DNA of 64,000 bases from Paenibacillus sp. TCA20 (lineage in GTDB: Bacteria; Bacillota; Bacilli; Paenibacillales; Paenibacillaceae). This document shows positions 43,745 to 52,977 of the stretch, piece after piece (within the stretch, counting starts at the first letter, position 1; each line of letters begins with the position of its first letter). The notes beneath the pieces were generated by a model, which saw nothing but the letters and a program-made list of their open reading frames with translations, did no database searches and had not been told where the DNA came from. A program made the position numbers and the translations under genes. The stretch covers positions 107,315 through 171,314 of the forward strand of contig NZ_BBIW01000012.1 of NCBI RefSeq assembly GCF_000732325.1, given 5' to 3'.

Positions 43745-45760
43745 TTATTTATGCTCGTCAAACCAGCGGACAATATGATTCAAGCGTTTGACACGCAGAC
43801 CTGGATGTCCCCCGCGTGACAGCTCATGACTGGATTTCGGGAACCGGATGAACTGTGTCTTCTTGCCAAGCCGTTTGAGTGCGATGAAGAGCTGCTCTGC
43901 CTGCTCGATCGGACAGCGAAGATCCTCTTCGCCGTGAAGAATCAGAAGTGGAGTCTCCACTTGCTCGACATACGCCAGGGGAGAGTGCTTCCACAATAAT
44001 TCGGTATTCTTCCATACGTCACCGCCAATTTGATCCTCTGTGAAGAAGAATCCGATGTCGCTGACGCCGTAGAAGGAGATCCAGTTGGAGATGGAGCGCT
44101 GTGTAACGGCTGCCTTGAATCGATTCGTATGCCCTACAATCCAGTTGGTCATAAATCCACCATAGCTTCCACCTGTTACGAAGAGCTGAGATTCATCAAC
44201 AAAATCGTACTTAGTTAATGCATAGTCTACAGCTTCCATGAGATCTGCGTAATCTCTGCCGCCGTAATCTCCACGCACGGCATTAACGAATTCCTGGCTG
44301 TATCCGTGGCCGCCGCGCGGGTTCGTATAAATGACGGCATAGCCTCGAGCTGCCAGCAGCTGAAATTCAAGCATGAACGTAAATCCATACATGGCATGCG
44401 GACCCCCGTGAATTTCGAGTACAGTCGGAATTTTCGTCCCGCTCGGTGTTCCTGCGGGCTTCATCACCCAGCCTTGAATCGCTTCCCCGTCTGATGCCTT
44501 ATAGTAGAATTCTTCCGGCTGAATGAGCTCGATTTCTTGGAGGAAGACCTCATTATGCTGTGTAAGTCTGCTCTCGAGCTGTGATTCGGTATCGAGGAGG
44601 AACAGATCTCCTGGCTGAGCCGGATCTGCAGCAGCAAGAATGAATTTCTCATCAGAGGACTTCTCGAATTGATAAATGTCTCTGTTGCCTTGCGAGATCC
44701 ATTCGTAGCCCGAACCATCTGCTGCGATCTTCACTAGATGAACGCCGCCCTCACGCGAGACCAGACTGTACACCGATTGACCATCCTCACTGAACACGGG
44801 TCCGTTAGAACGAGTGCCGGATCGCATGTCGGTTACCATGGAGTTTGTGAGCTGGATATCATACGCTTTCGTTACGGATAGCCATTCACCGTCCTGAACA
44901 GGACGAATGAACAGATTCACTTGAGTCGCATTATGATGAGAACGATCACTTCCGAAGATGGCTAGCTTCTCGCCATCCGGAGAGTAGCTGACTGCATATA
45001 CTGACCATTCGGAAGAGGTGAGCTTCCGGCGATTCTCTCCACTTGCGTTTATGACGTAGACGTCGGTAATTAGACTGAGATCTGGGTCTGAATCATCCTC
45101 TGGTATTTTTGCAACGAAGGCGATATTCTCTCCATCCGGTGACCAGCAGAAATCTCCGATGTCATAGTCTCCACCTGTTAACGGAGCTGCGTCGGCATTG
45201 GACCCTAATTGCTGTATGTATAAATGAGATCTGCGCCCGTTCCAGCGCCCGGTGCCGTCTGCTTTATAACGAATTCGATCAATGATTTCTTCTTCCAGCG
45301 GCTTCTTGGAATCTGCTGTTTCTGTCTTTGCATCTTCCGATGTATTCGAATCTGTCTCAGTGGACTGTGGCTCAACTTGCGTACGGAACAACAGCTTGCT
45401 GCTGTCCGGTGACCAGGCAAATCCGCTTACGCCATGCTCAGCATGGGTAACGACCTGCGCCTCACCGCCATTAGCAGGGATGACCCAGACCTGTGGTTTA
45501 TCTTGATAGTTACGTATAAAAGCAAGCTTTCCTCCATCGGGGGACCACATCGGCTGACGATCCTGTTCACCGCTTGTAAATACGATATCCTCATGACTGC
45601 CCAGCTCTACCATCCGGATATGAGAGCTATATCCGTTACGTTCCTTGTTAACGGTCTTGGATACATAAGCCACACGTTCTCCATTGGGAGAAATAGAAGG
45701 GTCGCTTGTCCAGATGAATTGATACAGATCTTCTGCTGTAATGCCTCGTTTATCACTCAT
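43745..45760 (-). CDS. S9 family prolyl-oligopeptidase/acylaminoacyl peptidase
   Basis: A 671-residue cytosolic serine peptidase. The N-terminal half (about 20-400) is a beta-propeller of SPDG/WSPDS repeats; the C-terminal third is an alpha/beta hydrolase. The triad is visible: Ser in GGSYGGF near 525, Asp in LHGEEDLRCP near 610 and His in SSHELSRGGHP near 643. ATG 45760 has TAGGAGG upstream; the frame extends 5' to 45817 but without ribosome site. A normal length for the family, likely for peptide turnover. Confidence 0.92.
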   Translation of the reverse strand: MSDKRGITAEDLYQFIWTSDPSISPNGERVAYVSKTVNKERNGYSSHIRMVELGSHEDIVFTSGEQDRQPMWSPDGGKLAFIRNYQDKPQVWVIPANGGEAQVVTHAEHGVSGFAWSPDSSKLLFRTQVEPQSTETDSNTSEDAKTETADSKKPLEEEIIDRIRYKADGTGRWNGRRSHLYIQQLGSNADAAPLTGGDYDIGDFCWSPDGENIAFVAKIPEDDSDPDLSLITDVYVINASGENRRKLTSSEWSVYAVSYSPDGEKLAIFGSDRSHHNATQVNLFIRPVQDGEWLSVTKAYDIQLTNSMVTDMRSGTRSNGPVFSEDGQSVYSLVSREGGVHLVKIAADGSGYEWISQGNRDIYQFEKSSDEKFILAAADPAQPGDLFLLDTESQLESRLTQHNEVFLQEIELIQPEEFYYKASDGEAIQGWVMKPAGTPSGTKIPTVLEIHGGPHAMYGFTFMLEFQLLAARGYAVIYTNPRGGHGYSQEFVNAVRGDYGGRDYADLMEAVDYALTKYDFVDESQLFVTGGSYGGFMTNWIVGHTNRFKAAVTQRSISNWISFYGVSDIGFFFTEDQIGGDVWKNTELLWKHSPLAYVEQVETPLLILHGEEDLRCPIEQAEQLFIALKRLGKKTQFIRFPKSSHELSRGGHPGLRVKRLNHIVRWFDEHK

Positions 45761-45812
45761 ACGTATGATCCTCCTAAATCGAAGTCGTTGGAAAGTATTG
45801 TCGTTCTTTACT

Positions 45813-45842
45813 ATCATATCTCAATAAATTGATTGATCACAA
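45813..45842 (-). promoter_or_regulatory. Promoter of the S9 peptidase gene
   Basis: Minus strand TTGTGA (45842-45837), 18 bases, TATGAT (45818-45813), start about 45806. Confidence 0.55.
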
Positions 45843-45961
45843 TGTAACTTTAAATGATAGATAAGCAGGAACAGGAAGGAGGGGGAATTCGATAGGCTTG
45901 GAGAATTAATGCCCTGGAAACCGATCTGTTGATTAGAAGTCCGCTGGTGATGCAGCAAAAA

Positions 45962-45988
45962 TAAGCCTAATCTCTAATCGAGATTAGG
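45962..45988 (-). terminator. Terminator after the SsuD-like gene
   Basis: AGCCTAATCTC and GAGATTAGGCT pair perfectly around five bases; on the minus strand TATTTTTG follows. Confidence 0.88.
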
Positions 45989-45999
45989 CTCTAAGTCAT

Positions 46000-47139
46000 T
46001 TAAACACTGACTGTAATGGAACGGTCAGCCAGCTTTTTCTTAACTAAAGGCATCAATAGACGACCTGAAATCTCGGCTTCCTCCAAATGTGGATATCCGG
46101 AGAGGATAAAGGAGCTGACTCCCGCATCCACAAATTCCAGCAGTCTGTCCGATACCTGCTCTGGTGTTCCGACGAAGGCTACGGCACCCCCGCCGCGGAC
46201 AGCAGATAGGCCGGACCATAGATTAGGTCCGATAATATAGTCCTGCTCCTTCGATTGCTCATACAGATCCATTTGGCGTTTCTGGTTCGTCGCATCTGTC
46301 TTGGCATGAAGCTTCTCCTGACTCTTCAGCTGATCCGGTTCAACCTTGCTTAGAATATTCCAGGCGGCTGCCCAAGCTTCTTCCTCTGTCTCACGTACGA
46401 CAAGCTGAGCTCTTATTCCGTACCGAAGCGTGCGTTCTACACCTGTGTTGTCTTTCAGCTCCGCAAGATGCTGCTCCATCTCGGCAATTTGTCCTTGAAT
46501 CCATTCCACCGGCTCAGCCCACATCAAGTAGACATCCGCGCTCTCCGCTGCAACCTTCTTGCCTGAAACAGAGCTTCCTCCAAAATATAGCGGTGGGTGT
46601 GGATTCTGCACAGGAGCAGGCTTGCTTACACCACCTTCAACCGCGTAATGTTTGCCTTCATAATCAAATCCTGCTCCGCTGCCATCTTCGCCCCAGACAC
46701 CTTTAACGACATCCAAAAATTCCTTCGTCCGTTCATAACGTTCATCATGGCTTCCATGAAGCGGGTCGCCGGTTGCCTTGAGATCCTGAGGATAGTGGCC
46801 AGTAACAACATTGATAAGCGCACGGCCACCGGACATTTGATCCAGAGTGGAGGCCATACGGGCTGCAAGCACAGGTGAGATCAGCCCTGGACGCATTGCA
46901 ATAAGCGGCTTCAGCTTGGTGGTATGAGCCGCGACCCAAGAGCCGACGATCCATCCATCCCAGCAATCTCCTCCGGCAGGAATGAGTGTGAACTCGTACC
47001 CTGCTTTTTCTGCGGCTTGTGCCACCTGTACGAAATACTCCTGGGAAGGCTTGCGCTCGAGTAAGGTACCAATATATCTTCCATCCCCATTCGTGGGAAT
47101 AAACCAACCAAACTCTACGGATTGTGCTGCTGTGCTCAT
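46000..47139 (-). CDS. LLM-class FMN-dependent alkanesulfonate monooxygenase, SsuD-like
   Basis: A 379-residue luciferase-like oxygenase. FGWFIPTNGDGRYIG at the start, INVVTGHYPQDLKATGD near 110 (SsuD itself has a similar loop) and YFGGSSVSG near 185 identify the SsuD group, which frees sulfite from alkanesulfonates with reduced FMN. ATG 47139 is nine bases from AAAGGAG; ATG 47145 is too close. No ssuABC transporter or reductase is adjacent, so it may act on another sulfonate or sulfone. Divergent from the AraC gene. Confidence 0.87.
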   Translation of the reverse strand: MSTAAQSVEFGWFIPTNGDGRYIGTLLERKPSQEYFVQVAQAAEKAGYEFTLIPAGGDCWDGWIVGSWVAAHTTKLKPLIAMRPGLISPVLAARMASTLDQMSGGRALINVVTGHYPQDLKATGDPLHGSHDERYERTKEFLDVVKGVWGEDGSGAGFDYEGKHYAVEGGVSKPAPVQNPHPPLYFGGSSVSGKKVAAESADVYLMWAEPVEWIQGQIAEMEQHLAELKDNTGVERTLRYGIRAQLVVRETEEEAWAAAWNILSKVEPDQLKSQEKLHAKTDATNQKRQMDLYEQSKEQDYIIGPNLWSGLSAVRGGGAVAFVGTPEQVSDRLLEFVDAGVSSFILSGYPHLEEAEISGRLLMPLVKKKLADRSITVSV

Positions 47140-47323
47140 TATCATGCACTCCTTTCAAGGTATGCTTGCATTATTGTCATTCACTCTATATATTTGGTAT
47201 AAAAATAATTACAACTAATACGGTAGGAATAGTATATTAATCAGTTTAACAACCTTGAACGAATCGAACCATATCAATAGAAGGGAATCAGATTTATCAT
47301 TTTGTGGGTATCGGAGGGGTTAG

Positions 47324-48196
47324 ATGTTTACAAATATGAAGGAAGACGTTCACGAATTTCTGGAGATTCATTTTTTTAATCCTTCTGCTTATGAGAAGGG
47401 GAGTGCTGCATGGCCTATCCGTTTAGGGGCTAATGCTGCCAAGCCAGCCTATCGCATTGGACCGCGGGTAACGCCATATTACTACCTGCTGATGGTGCTT
47501 GAAGGCGAGGGGACGTTCATTCAGAGCGGGAAGACCTACTCGCTTCGCCCGGGGGACTTGTTCTGTCTCTTTCCTCAAGTTACACACGAATATTACACCG
47601 CAGAGGACAAGACGTTACGGAAAATCTTTTTTGCCTTTGACGGAAAGCATGCGCTGTCCTTGCTTGCAAGAGCAGGTCTTGGGCCGTCAAGACCCCATCT
47701 GCAGGGAGGACTGAATGATGAAGCCGTTGAGATCATGAAGTCGTGGTTCGATCACTGCCGAATGGAGCTGACCGATTTATCGCGGCTGACCTATCTTCAG
47801 AAGGTATTTGACGCGCTTGCTGTGAATGAATCGAGTCTGGCTGAGACGCCGGAGGAGCCTTCTTGGGTACAGCAGGGTAAAGAGTATCTGGAAATTCATT
47901 ACGCTGGAGGCATTACCATCAAGAGTGTAGCTGATTATGTTGGCGTTGAGCGCACACATTTTACTAAAACATTTCATAAAACGTATGGCATCTCTCCGAT
48001 GAAATATATGCAGGAGCTGCGAATGAATGAGGCGAAGCTGCTTCTCACAGGCACGAACTATAAGCTCGGAGAAATTGCCCAATCTGTGGGATATCCCGAT
48101 CTGTTCTCGTTCTCCAAAGCTTTTAAGAGCTATGAGGGCGTCTCACCAGCCAAATACCGTGAAAAACACACAAAAGGACAAGCTCTGAGGGGATAA
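47324..48196 (+). CDS. AraC-family regulator with cupin-like sensor domain
   Basis: A 290-residue regulator: N-terminal cupin (about 45-110; YYYLLMVLEGEGTF, then LRPGDLFCLFP) for a small ligand, C-terminal double helix-turn-helix (about 185-285; VADYVGVERTHFTKTF and GYPDLFSFSKAFK). ATG 47324 has a weak site (GAGGGGTTAG). It converges on the sugar importer genes, which end where it ends, so it is the natural candidate to control them, although the SsuD-like gene upstream is also possible. Confidence 0.9.
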   Translation: MFTNMKEDVHEFLEIHFFNPSAYEKGSAAWPIRLGANAAKPAYRIGPRVTPYYYLLMVLEGEGTFIQSGKTYSLRPGDLFCLFPQVTHEYYTAEDKTLRKIFFAFDGKHALSLLARAGLGPSRPHLQGGLNDEAVEIMKSWFDHCRMELTDLSRLTYLQKVFDALAVNESSLAETPEEPSWVQQGKEYLEIHYAGGITIKSVADYVGVERTHFTKTFHKTYGISPMKYMQELRMNEAKLLLTGTNYKLGEIAQSVGYPDLFSFSKAFKSYEGVSPAKYREKHTKGQALRG

Positions 48197-48222
48197 CCCT
48201 TGACTTGTCCTTTTGTGTGTTT
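48164..48222. terminator. Bidirectional terminator overlapping the araC-type gene end
   Basis: AAACACACAAAAGGACAAG (48164-48182) pairs perfectly with CTTGTCCTTTTGTGTGTTT (48204-48222). The 5' arm lies within the last codons of the AraC-family gene. Confidence 0.85.
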
Positions 48223-48224
48223 AT

Positions 48225-49040
48225 TTAACCTTTGAGAGAGCCTGCCGTCACGCCTGAGATGAAGAAGCGCTGCAGGAACAAGAACATGACCAGCATAGGC
48301 AGAGATATGATGACAACGCCTGACAAGAGTCCTGGATAATTCGTAGAATACTCACCCTGGAACTGCAGCAGCGCCAGCGGGAGGGTCATCTTCGATTGAT
48401 CCGTAATCAGCAGGAGCGGGAACAGTAACTCGTTCCATACCGAGACAAACAAGAAGGTAGCCGTCGCTGCTAGATAAGGGACCGAGAGCGGCATCGCAAT
48501 CTGGAGATACATGCGTGACTCTCCAGCTCCATCGATACTGGCGGACTCAAATACCTCTCTAGGCAAGGATTTCATGAAGCCGTTGATCATGAACACAGAG
48601 AGCGGCATAAGAACCGATACGGAGACAAGGATGAGACCGATCCGGCTGTTCGTCAGCCCCAAATCCCGCAGGAAGGAGTGAATCGGAATCATGTTAACCT
48701 GAGAAGGCACCATGAGACCAATGACGAACAGGAGCAATATCGTTTTGGATATTTTATTCTTGAGACGGTACAGTCCGAACGAGATCATGCTTGCGAGAAC
48801 AAGCAGCACAGCGACTGTCGAGAACGAGACGATGACACTGTTGCTGAAATACATCAGCATCGGCTGGCTTTGAAATAAGTGAATATAATTATCCAGCGAG
48901 AAGGAGGAAGGCACTCCGATCGGATTCATATAGAACTGCTGCTGGTCCTTCATCGTTGCCATAACGACAACAAGCAGCGGAAGCAGAATAATAATGGCAT
49001 ATAGCGTGAGCAGCAGCTTGCCGAGCGTACGAGCAAACAA
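48225..49040 (-). CDS. Sugar ABC transporter permease, MalG type
   Basis: A 271-residue CUT1 permease with six helices, EAA loop ESASIDGAGESRMYLQIAMP near residue 167 and the usual end QRFFISGVTAGSLKG. Last gene of a binding protein-permease-permease operon without its own ATPase. Sugar not identified. The frame starts at ATG 49040, with a ribosome site AAAGGAGGATG just upstream. Confidence 0.9.
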   Translation of the reverse strand: MFARTLGKLLLTLYAIIILLPLLVVVMATMKDQQQFYMNPIGVPSSFSLDNYIHLFQSQPMLMYFSNSVIVSFSTVAVLLVLASMISFGLYRLKNKISKTILLLFVIGLMVPSQVNMIPIHSFLRDLGLTNSRIGLILVSVSVLMPLSVFMINGFMKSLPREVFESASIDGAGESRMYLQIAMPLSVPYLAATATFLFVSVWNELLFPLLLITDQSKMTLPLALLQFQGEYSTNYPGLLSGVVIISLPMLVMFLFLQRFFISGVTAGSLKG

Positions 49041-49074
49041 GGGATATCATCCTCCTTTCACATGCTAGGCTTTG

Positions 49075-49944
49075 TTATACAGCACGGTCTGAGCGAATCG
49101 CTTTGAACTGCAAGAAGGTGACCAGTGCAATAATAGCTAGGAAATAAATCGATGCTGCCGAAGCATGCCCGAAGTTGTAATTTTGATATGCCGAAGAATA
49201 AATATACGTCGATAAAATCTCGGTAGAGTAAGCCGGACCCCCGCGGGTCATGACATATATCAGGTCAAACGCCTTAAATGATTGAATCGTTGTGTAGGCG
49301 ATGACCAGTGTAGCTGCCGGTGCCAGCAGAGGCCAGGTGACGAACCGAAATATTTGCCAGCGGTTGCCGCCATCTAGTCTGGCCGCTTCATTAATTTCTT
49401 CCGGAATTCCATGCAGACCGGCCACGAACAGAATAACCATCTGACCGATATGCGCCCATGCCTGGATGCCTGCAACGGAATAAATCGCGATGGACGGATC
49501 ACCCAGCCAGTTGTTAGCAAGGAAGGACAAGCCAATACGATTCAGTACCTCATTGAGCAGCCCCAGATTCGGATCATAGATATAAGTTCCGATAAACCCT
49601 ACTGCCGCTGAGGACAATATTGTCGGGAAGAAATACAATGCCCGCAGGCCGATGTTGGCTTTGGAATTACGGACGAGCAGAAGCGATAGGACCAGTGATA
49701 CAAGCGTCTGCACAATAACTACACTGAACATGAACTTCAGATTGTTGCCGATGGCTTTGTGAAAGATCGTGTTTTCCGCGACATTGACATAGTTGCTGAG
49801 CCCAACAAAGTTCATCGTATCCGACATGCCGTCCCAATCTGTGAAGGAGTAGTAGAGCCCCTGCAAGGTGGGATAAATAAAAAACACGAGATACAAGAGC
49901 AGGCCGGGTACGAAAAACCAGTAGATTGATTTGCGTACACCCAT
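49075..49944 (-). CDS. Sugar ABC transporter permease, MalF/UgpA type
   Basis: A 289-residue CUT1 permease with six helices and EAA loop EINEAARLDGGNRWQIFRFV near residue 183. It begins two bases after the binding-protein stop, so they are co-translated. Pairs with the MalG-type protein encoded next. Confidence 0.9.
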   Translation of the reverse strand: MGVRKSIYWFFVPGLLLYLVFFIYPTLQGLYYSFTDWDGMSDTMNFVGLSNYVNVAENTIFHKAIGNNLKFMFSVVIVQTLVSLVLSLLLVRNSKANIGLRALYFFPTILSSAAVGFIGTYIYDPNLGLLNEVLNRIGLSFLANNWLGDPSIAIYSVAGIQAWAHIGQMVILFVAGLHGIPEEINEAARLDGGNRWQIFRFVTWPLLAPAATLVIAYTTIQSFKAFDLIYVMTRGGPAYSTEILSTYIYSSAYQNYNFGHASAASIYFLAIIALVTFLQFKAIRSDRAV

Positions 49945-49946
49945 AA

Positions 49947-51194
49947 TTACAGGTTCAGCTGCTGGTCAACAATGGCTTGGGCATTCTCAGCAGCCTTCTC
50001 CGGTGTAATTCCTGACATCACTTCCTGAATCGAGCTGGTTACCGCTTTTTGAATCTCAATATTAGTAATGAGGTAACGAGGCTGGAAACGAGTGTTCTTC
50101 GTACTCCAGTCACTGATCGCTGTCAGAGCTGGCGACGTATATTCAATATCCTTGACAGGGACATCCTGCTCTGTTTCGTTAGCTACCTTGCCTGCAGCTT
50201 CTGCCGTACTTAAGAATTCAAGGAATTTCTTCGCTTCCTCTGGATGCTTCGATTTACTGTTTATGCCCAGCATGAACGTCGTTGTATGAATACCTTCATA
50301 TGTCGCTTCATCAGCAGGCACTGTGATCGGTGCAAGCAGATTCAGATCTAATTCAGGGTTACCTGCAAGAATGGCAGACATGGAATAGGAGCCTGTTGCG
50401 ATCATGGCTGCTTTTTGCTGAGCCATAAGGGCGATCGCACCATCCGTGTTCGTCCCCAGCGCGCCTTCCTGGAAGTAGCCCTTATCATTAAGCTCCTTGA
50501 ACTGAGCAAGCGTCTTCACCCACCATTCATCTGTCAGCTTCGCTTCTCCGGATTCAAGCTTGTCGAAGATTTCTTCATCCGGTGCATTATTCATCATCAT
50601 CGGATTCATGAATTGACCAGGACCGATATCTGCTCCAGGGAAGGCAATGGGGATAATGCCCTCGCTCTTCAGCTTCTCACAGAGTGCGAGAAAGCCTTCC
50701 CAATCGGTCGGCGGCGTAAGGCCATATTGTTCAAAGAGTCCGGCATTATATACCGGCACATTGTAGATCAGATTGTAGGGCAATGCATACTGTTTGCCGT
50801 CCTTTGCACCGGATTCAATCAGATCGGGCTTGTAGTTATCGACGAAGGCCTCACCCGTCAGATCCGTATATAAACCGGCCTTCAGAATGGATTCGAACTG
50901 GGCTCCCGGGAAGGATGCGAACACATCACCGACCGAACCATCCATGAGCTTGGCTTGGGCCGTCGTTTGATACTGCTCGGACGGGAAGGTCTGCATGGTG
51001 ACATCAATATTAGGATTCTCGGTTTCGAATTCACTGATAAGCTCGTTCCATACAGCGGCTTCGCTGTTCCAATGAATAAAGCTGATCTTTACTTTACCGC
51101 CTTCCGAGCTGCTATTGTCGCTTCCGCATGCGCTTACGACCAGAGATAAAGCCAAGGTAATCACAGCCATCGTGGAACGTTTTTTCTTTTTCAT
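49947..51194 (-). CDS. Sugar-binding lipoprotein (family 1)
   Basis: A 415-residue solute-binding protein with lipoprotein signal (lipobox VSAC at residues 20-23) and the family 1 sugar-binding fold; SFIHWNSEAAVWNELISEFE near residue 39 opens the mature domain. First gene of the operon, preceded by AGGAGGC and, further up, by the leader hairpin at 51225-51264. Its ligand could be a di- or oligosaccharide; no hydrolase in the operon helps to decide. Confidence 0.9.
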   Translation of the reverse strand: MKKKKRSTMAVITLALSLVVSACGSDNSSSEGGKVKISFIHWNSEAAVWNELISEFETENPNIDVTMQTFPSEQYQTTAQAKLMDGSVGDVFASFPGAQFESILKAGLYTDLTGEAFVDNYKPDLIESGAKDGKQYALPYNLIYNVPVYNAGLFEQYGLTPPTDWEGFLALCEKLKSEGIIPIAFPGADIGPGQFMNPMMMNNAPDEEIFDKLESGEAKLTDEWWVKTLAQFKELNDKGYFQEGALGTNTDGAIALMAQQKAAMIATGSYSMSAILAGNPELDLNLLAPITVPADEATYEGIHTTTFMLGINSKSKHPEEAKKFLEFLSTAEAAGKVANETEQDVPVKDIEYTSPALTAISDWSTKNTRFQPRYLITNIEIQKAVTSSIQEVMSGITPEKAAENAQAIVDQQLNL

Positions 51195-51224
51195 GAATAA
51201 GCCTCCTCCGTAGTCTACATAAAC

Positions 51225-51264
51225 AAAAAACGACAGAAGGATAGATCCTCAGTATCCATTGTCG
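51225..51264 (-). terminator. Leader hairpin with U-run before the sugar-binding gene
   Basis: Minus strand CGAC pairs with GTCG and, inside, GGATA pairs with TATCC; six T follow (51230-51225), about 30 bases before the start codon. No gene precedes it on this strand, so it looks like a transcription attenuator rather than a gene end. Confidence 0.5.
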
Positions 51265-51570
51265 TAGAATTCAAGCTTCAAAAGAGCATAAATAAATAAC
51301 CTACTAAATTAGTTGGAATAGTGTGCATTAGCATCATACCACTTCCCGGTATCGTTCAGCAATGTAAATTCGTGTTGTTTGAATTTTGTAATTTTGTGGT
51401 TTGCAATGATATTTATCACAACTTCATAAATTATTAAATCGGTGAATTTGAAACTATATAGACAAATAAAATCATTTTGATCTATATACCCTTGATTGAA
51501 GCAGCTAAATGTTTTATGAAATTGATTCACTTATCACTTATAATAAAAATTTCTCGGTACAACTTTTTAT
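51265..51570. other. AT-rich intergenic region
   Basis: No convincing gene. It must contain the promoter and leader of the minus-strand sugar importer. I see no named riboswitch in it. Confidence 0.5.
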
Positions 51571-52916
51571 CATAACCTAGCGAGAAGATTCCCGCTTCAA
51601 GTGCTTGCTAAGGGGGGGGGGAATCGCGTCTTTTTTTGCCCACTAGACGAACATGTGTGCTATAATCTGTCTTATCATCCATATAAAGGAGGTGTTAGGC
51701 GTGTTGGTAAAAAAGACTTTCAAGTATCGCATCTACCCTAACGATGAACAGCAGTTGCTCATTCAAAAAACGCTGGGCTGTTGTCGTTTTGTCTTCAATC
51801 ACTTCCTGGAAAAGTGGAATACAGCATATGCCGAAACAGGCAAGGGGTTGTCCTATAACCAATGTGCCAAACAACTACCTGTATTATAAACCTCACTGGA
51901 ATGGCTTGAAGAAGTAGACAGTACGGCGCTTCAAACTGCCGTACGCCATCTTGCAGACAGCTTCGATCGGTTCTTTAAGAAGACAAGCCGTGCTCCGCGT
52001 TTCAAAAGCCGCCGCAATCCTGTTCAGAGCTACACGGCTAAGCAAACGAACGGGAATATTGCGATCCGTGGCCATGAGGTCAAGCTTCCGAAGCTCGGGT
52101 GGATGCGCTTTGCCAACTCCAGGGCATGCGAAGGTCGCATCATTTCAGCGACGATGCGGCGCCATGCGTCAGGCAAGTATTTCGTCTCCATCCTTTGTGA
52201 AGTGGAGCAAGAGCCGCTTCCTGCCGCACATAAGCATATCGGCATTGACTTGGGTTTAAAGGCATTTGCCGTCTGTTCAGATGGGCTGCGTGTAGAAAGC
52301 CCAAAGGCATTTTGCCGCTATGAAAAGAAGTTAGCCTTCTGGCAGCGCCGCATGAGCCGCCGTACAAAGGGAGGCTCGAATTGGCATAAAGCCAAGGTGA
52401 ACGTCGCTCGCATTTACGAGAAGATCGCGAACATTCGCCAGAACTTCCTGCAGCAGCTGACAACCAAGCTGATTCGCGAAAACCAAACGATCAGCATAGA
52501 AGGCTTAGATGTGGTGAACATGCTCAAAAACACGAAGCTTGCGAAATCAATCGCGGATGCGTCGTGGGGTGAATTTGAACGCCAGCTTACTTATAAAGCG
52601 AAATGGTATGGACGTACGTTGAAGTTTGCGGAACCCTTCGCACCGACAAGCCAGACCTGCCATGTATGTGGCTTTGTAAATCCAAAGGTCAAACATTTGT
52701 CTATACGGGAATGGAATTGCCCATCCTGCAAGACGAGCCATGATCGGGACAACAATGCCGCTCAAAATATTAAGCGAGTTGCTATATAGCTGCTCGCTTA
52801 ACAAGTTGTGGGAACCGCAGCTTCTCTTGGGGGACTGCACAAGCAGGACAACTTCAAACCGATGGGTTTGACAATCCAAGAATCCCCTACCTCTTTAGGT
52901 GGTGGGAGTGTTCAAG
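51571..52916 (+). mobile_element. TnpB-only IS200/IS605-type element
   Basis: The left end should follow a TTTAT target motif (51566-51570); it holds a hairpin made of GATTCCC (51587-51593) and GGGGAATC with a run of ten G at 51612-51621. The right end holds the hairpin CCCCTACCTCTTTAGGTGGTGGG and stops at TTCAA (52912-52916), as in ISDra2-like elements. There is no tnpA, so it is non-autonomous. It lies in the upstream region of the next gene. Boundaries are inferred from hairpins and end motifs, without an empty-site comparison. Confidence 0.65.
51701..52789 (+). pseudogene. tnpB: TnpB RNA-guided nuclease, interrupted by one stop codon
   Basis: An open frame of 363 codons is broken only by TAA at 51887-51889; the reading resumes in the same frame (TSLEWLEEVDSTALQ), so a Lys codon AAA to TAA change is the simplest cause. 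Downstream the RuvC nuclease is whole: D in HIGIDLGLKAFAV, E in ISIEGLDVV, D in SHDRDNNAAQN, and a zinc ribbon CHVCGF...CPSC. GTG 51701 follows AAAGGAGGTG. The stop at codon 63 would yield a short N-terminal piece unless read through or restarted at 52103. Confidence 0.85.
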
Positions 52917-52936
52917 GGAAGTTACGTTTATATTAG
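52700..52936 (+). ncRNA. Predicted omega RNA of the TnpB element with guide
   Basis: In this family the guide RNA is made from the 3' end of tnpB and the right end of the element, and its guide is the first 16-20 bases of flanking DNA. By that rule the guide here is 52917-52936 (starts GGGAAGTTACG). Limits of the 5' part are approximate. Predicted from family knowledge, not seen directly. Confidence 0.4.
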
Positions 52937-52977
52937 GTAAGACGACGTTATACGGCAGAGAAATAGGGGGCATTTGA

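Noticed and set aside
51309..51530. 73-codon minus-strand frame in the AT-rich region before the sugar importer
   Set aside because: No ribosome site, composition of random AT-rich DNA, no recognisable motif.
51600..51625. Run of ten G as a sequencing artefact or G-quadruplex
   Set aside because: It is part of the left-end hairpin of the IS605-type element; exact length may be uncertain but the run itself fits the element.
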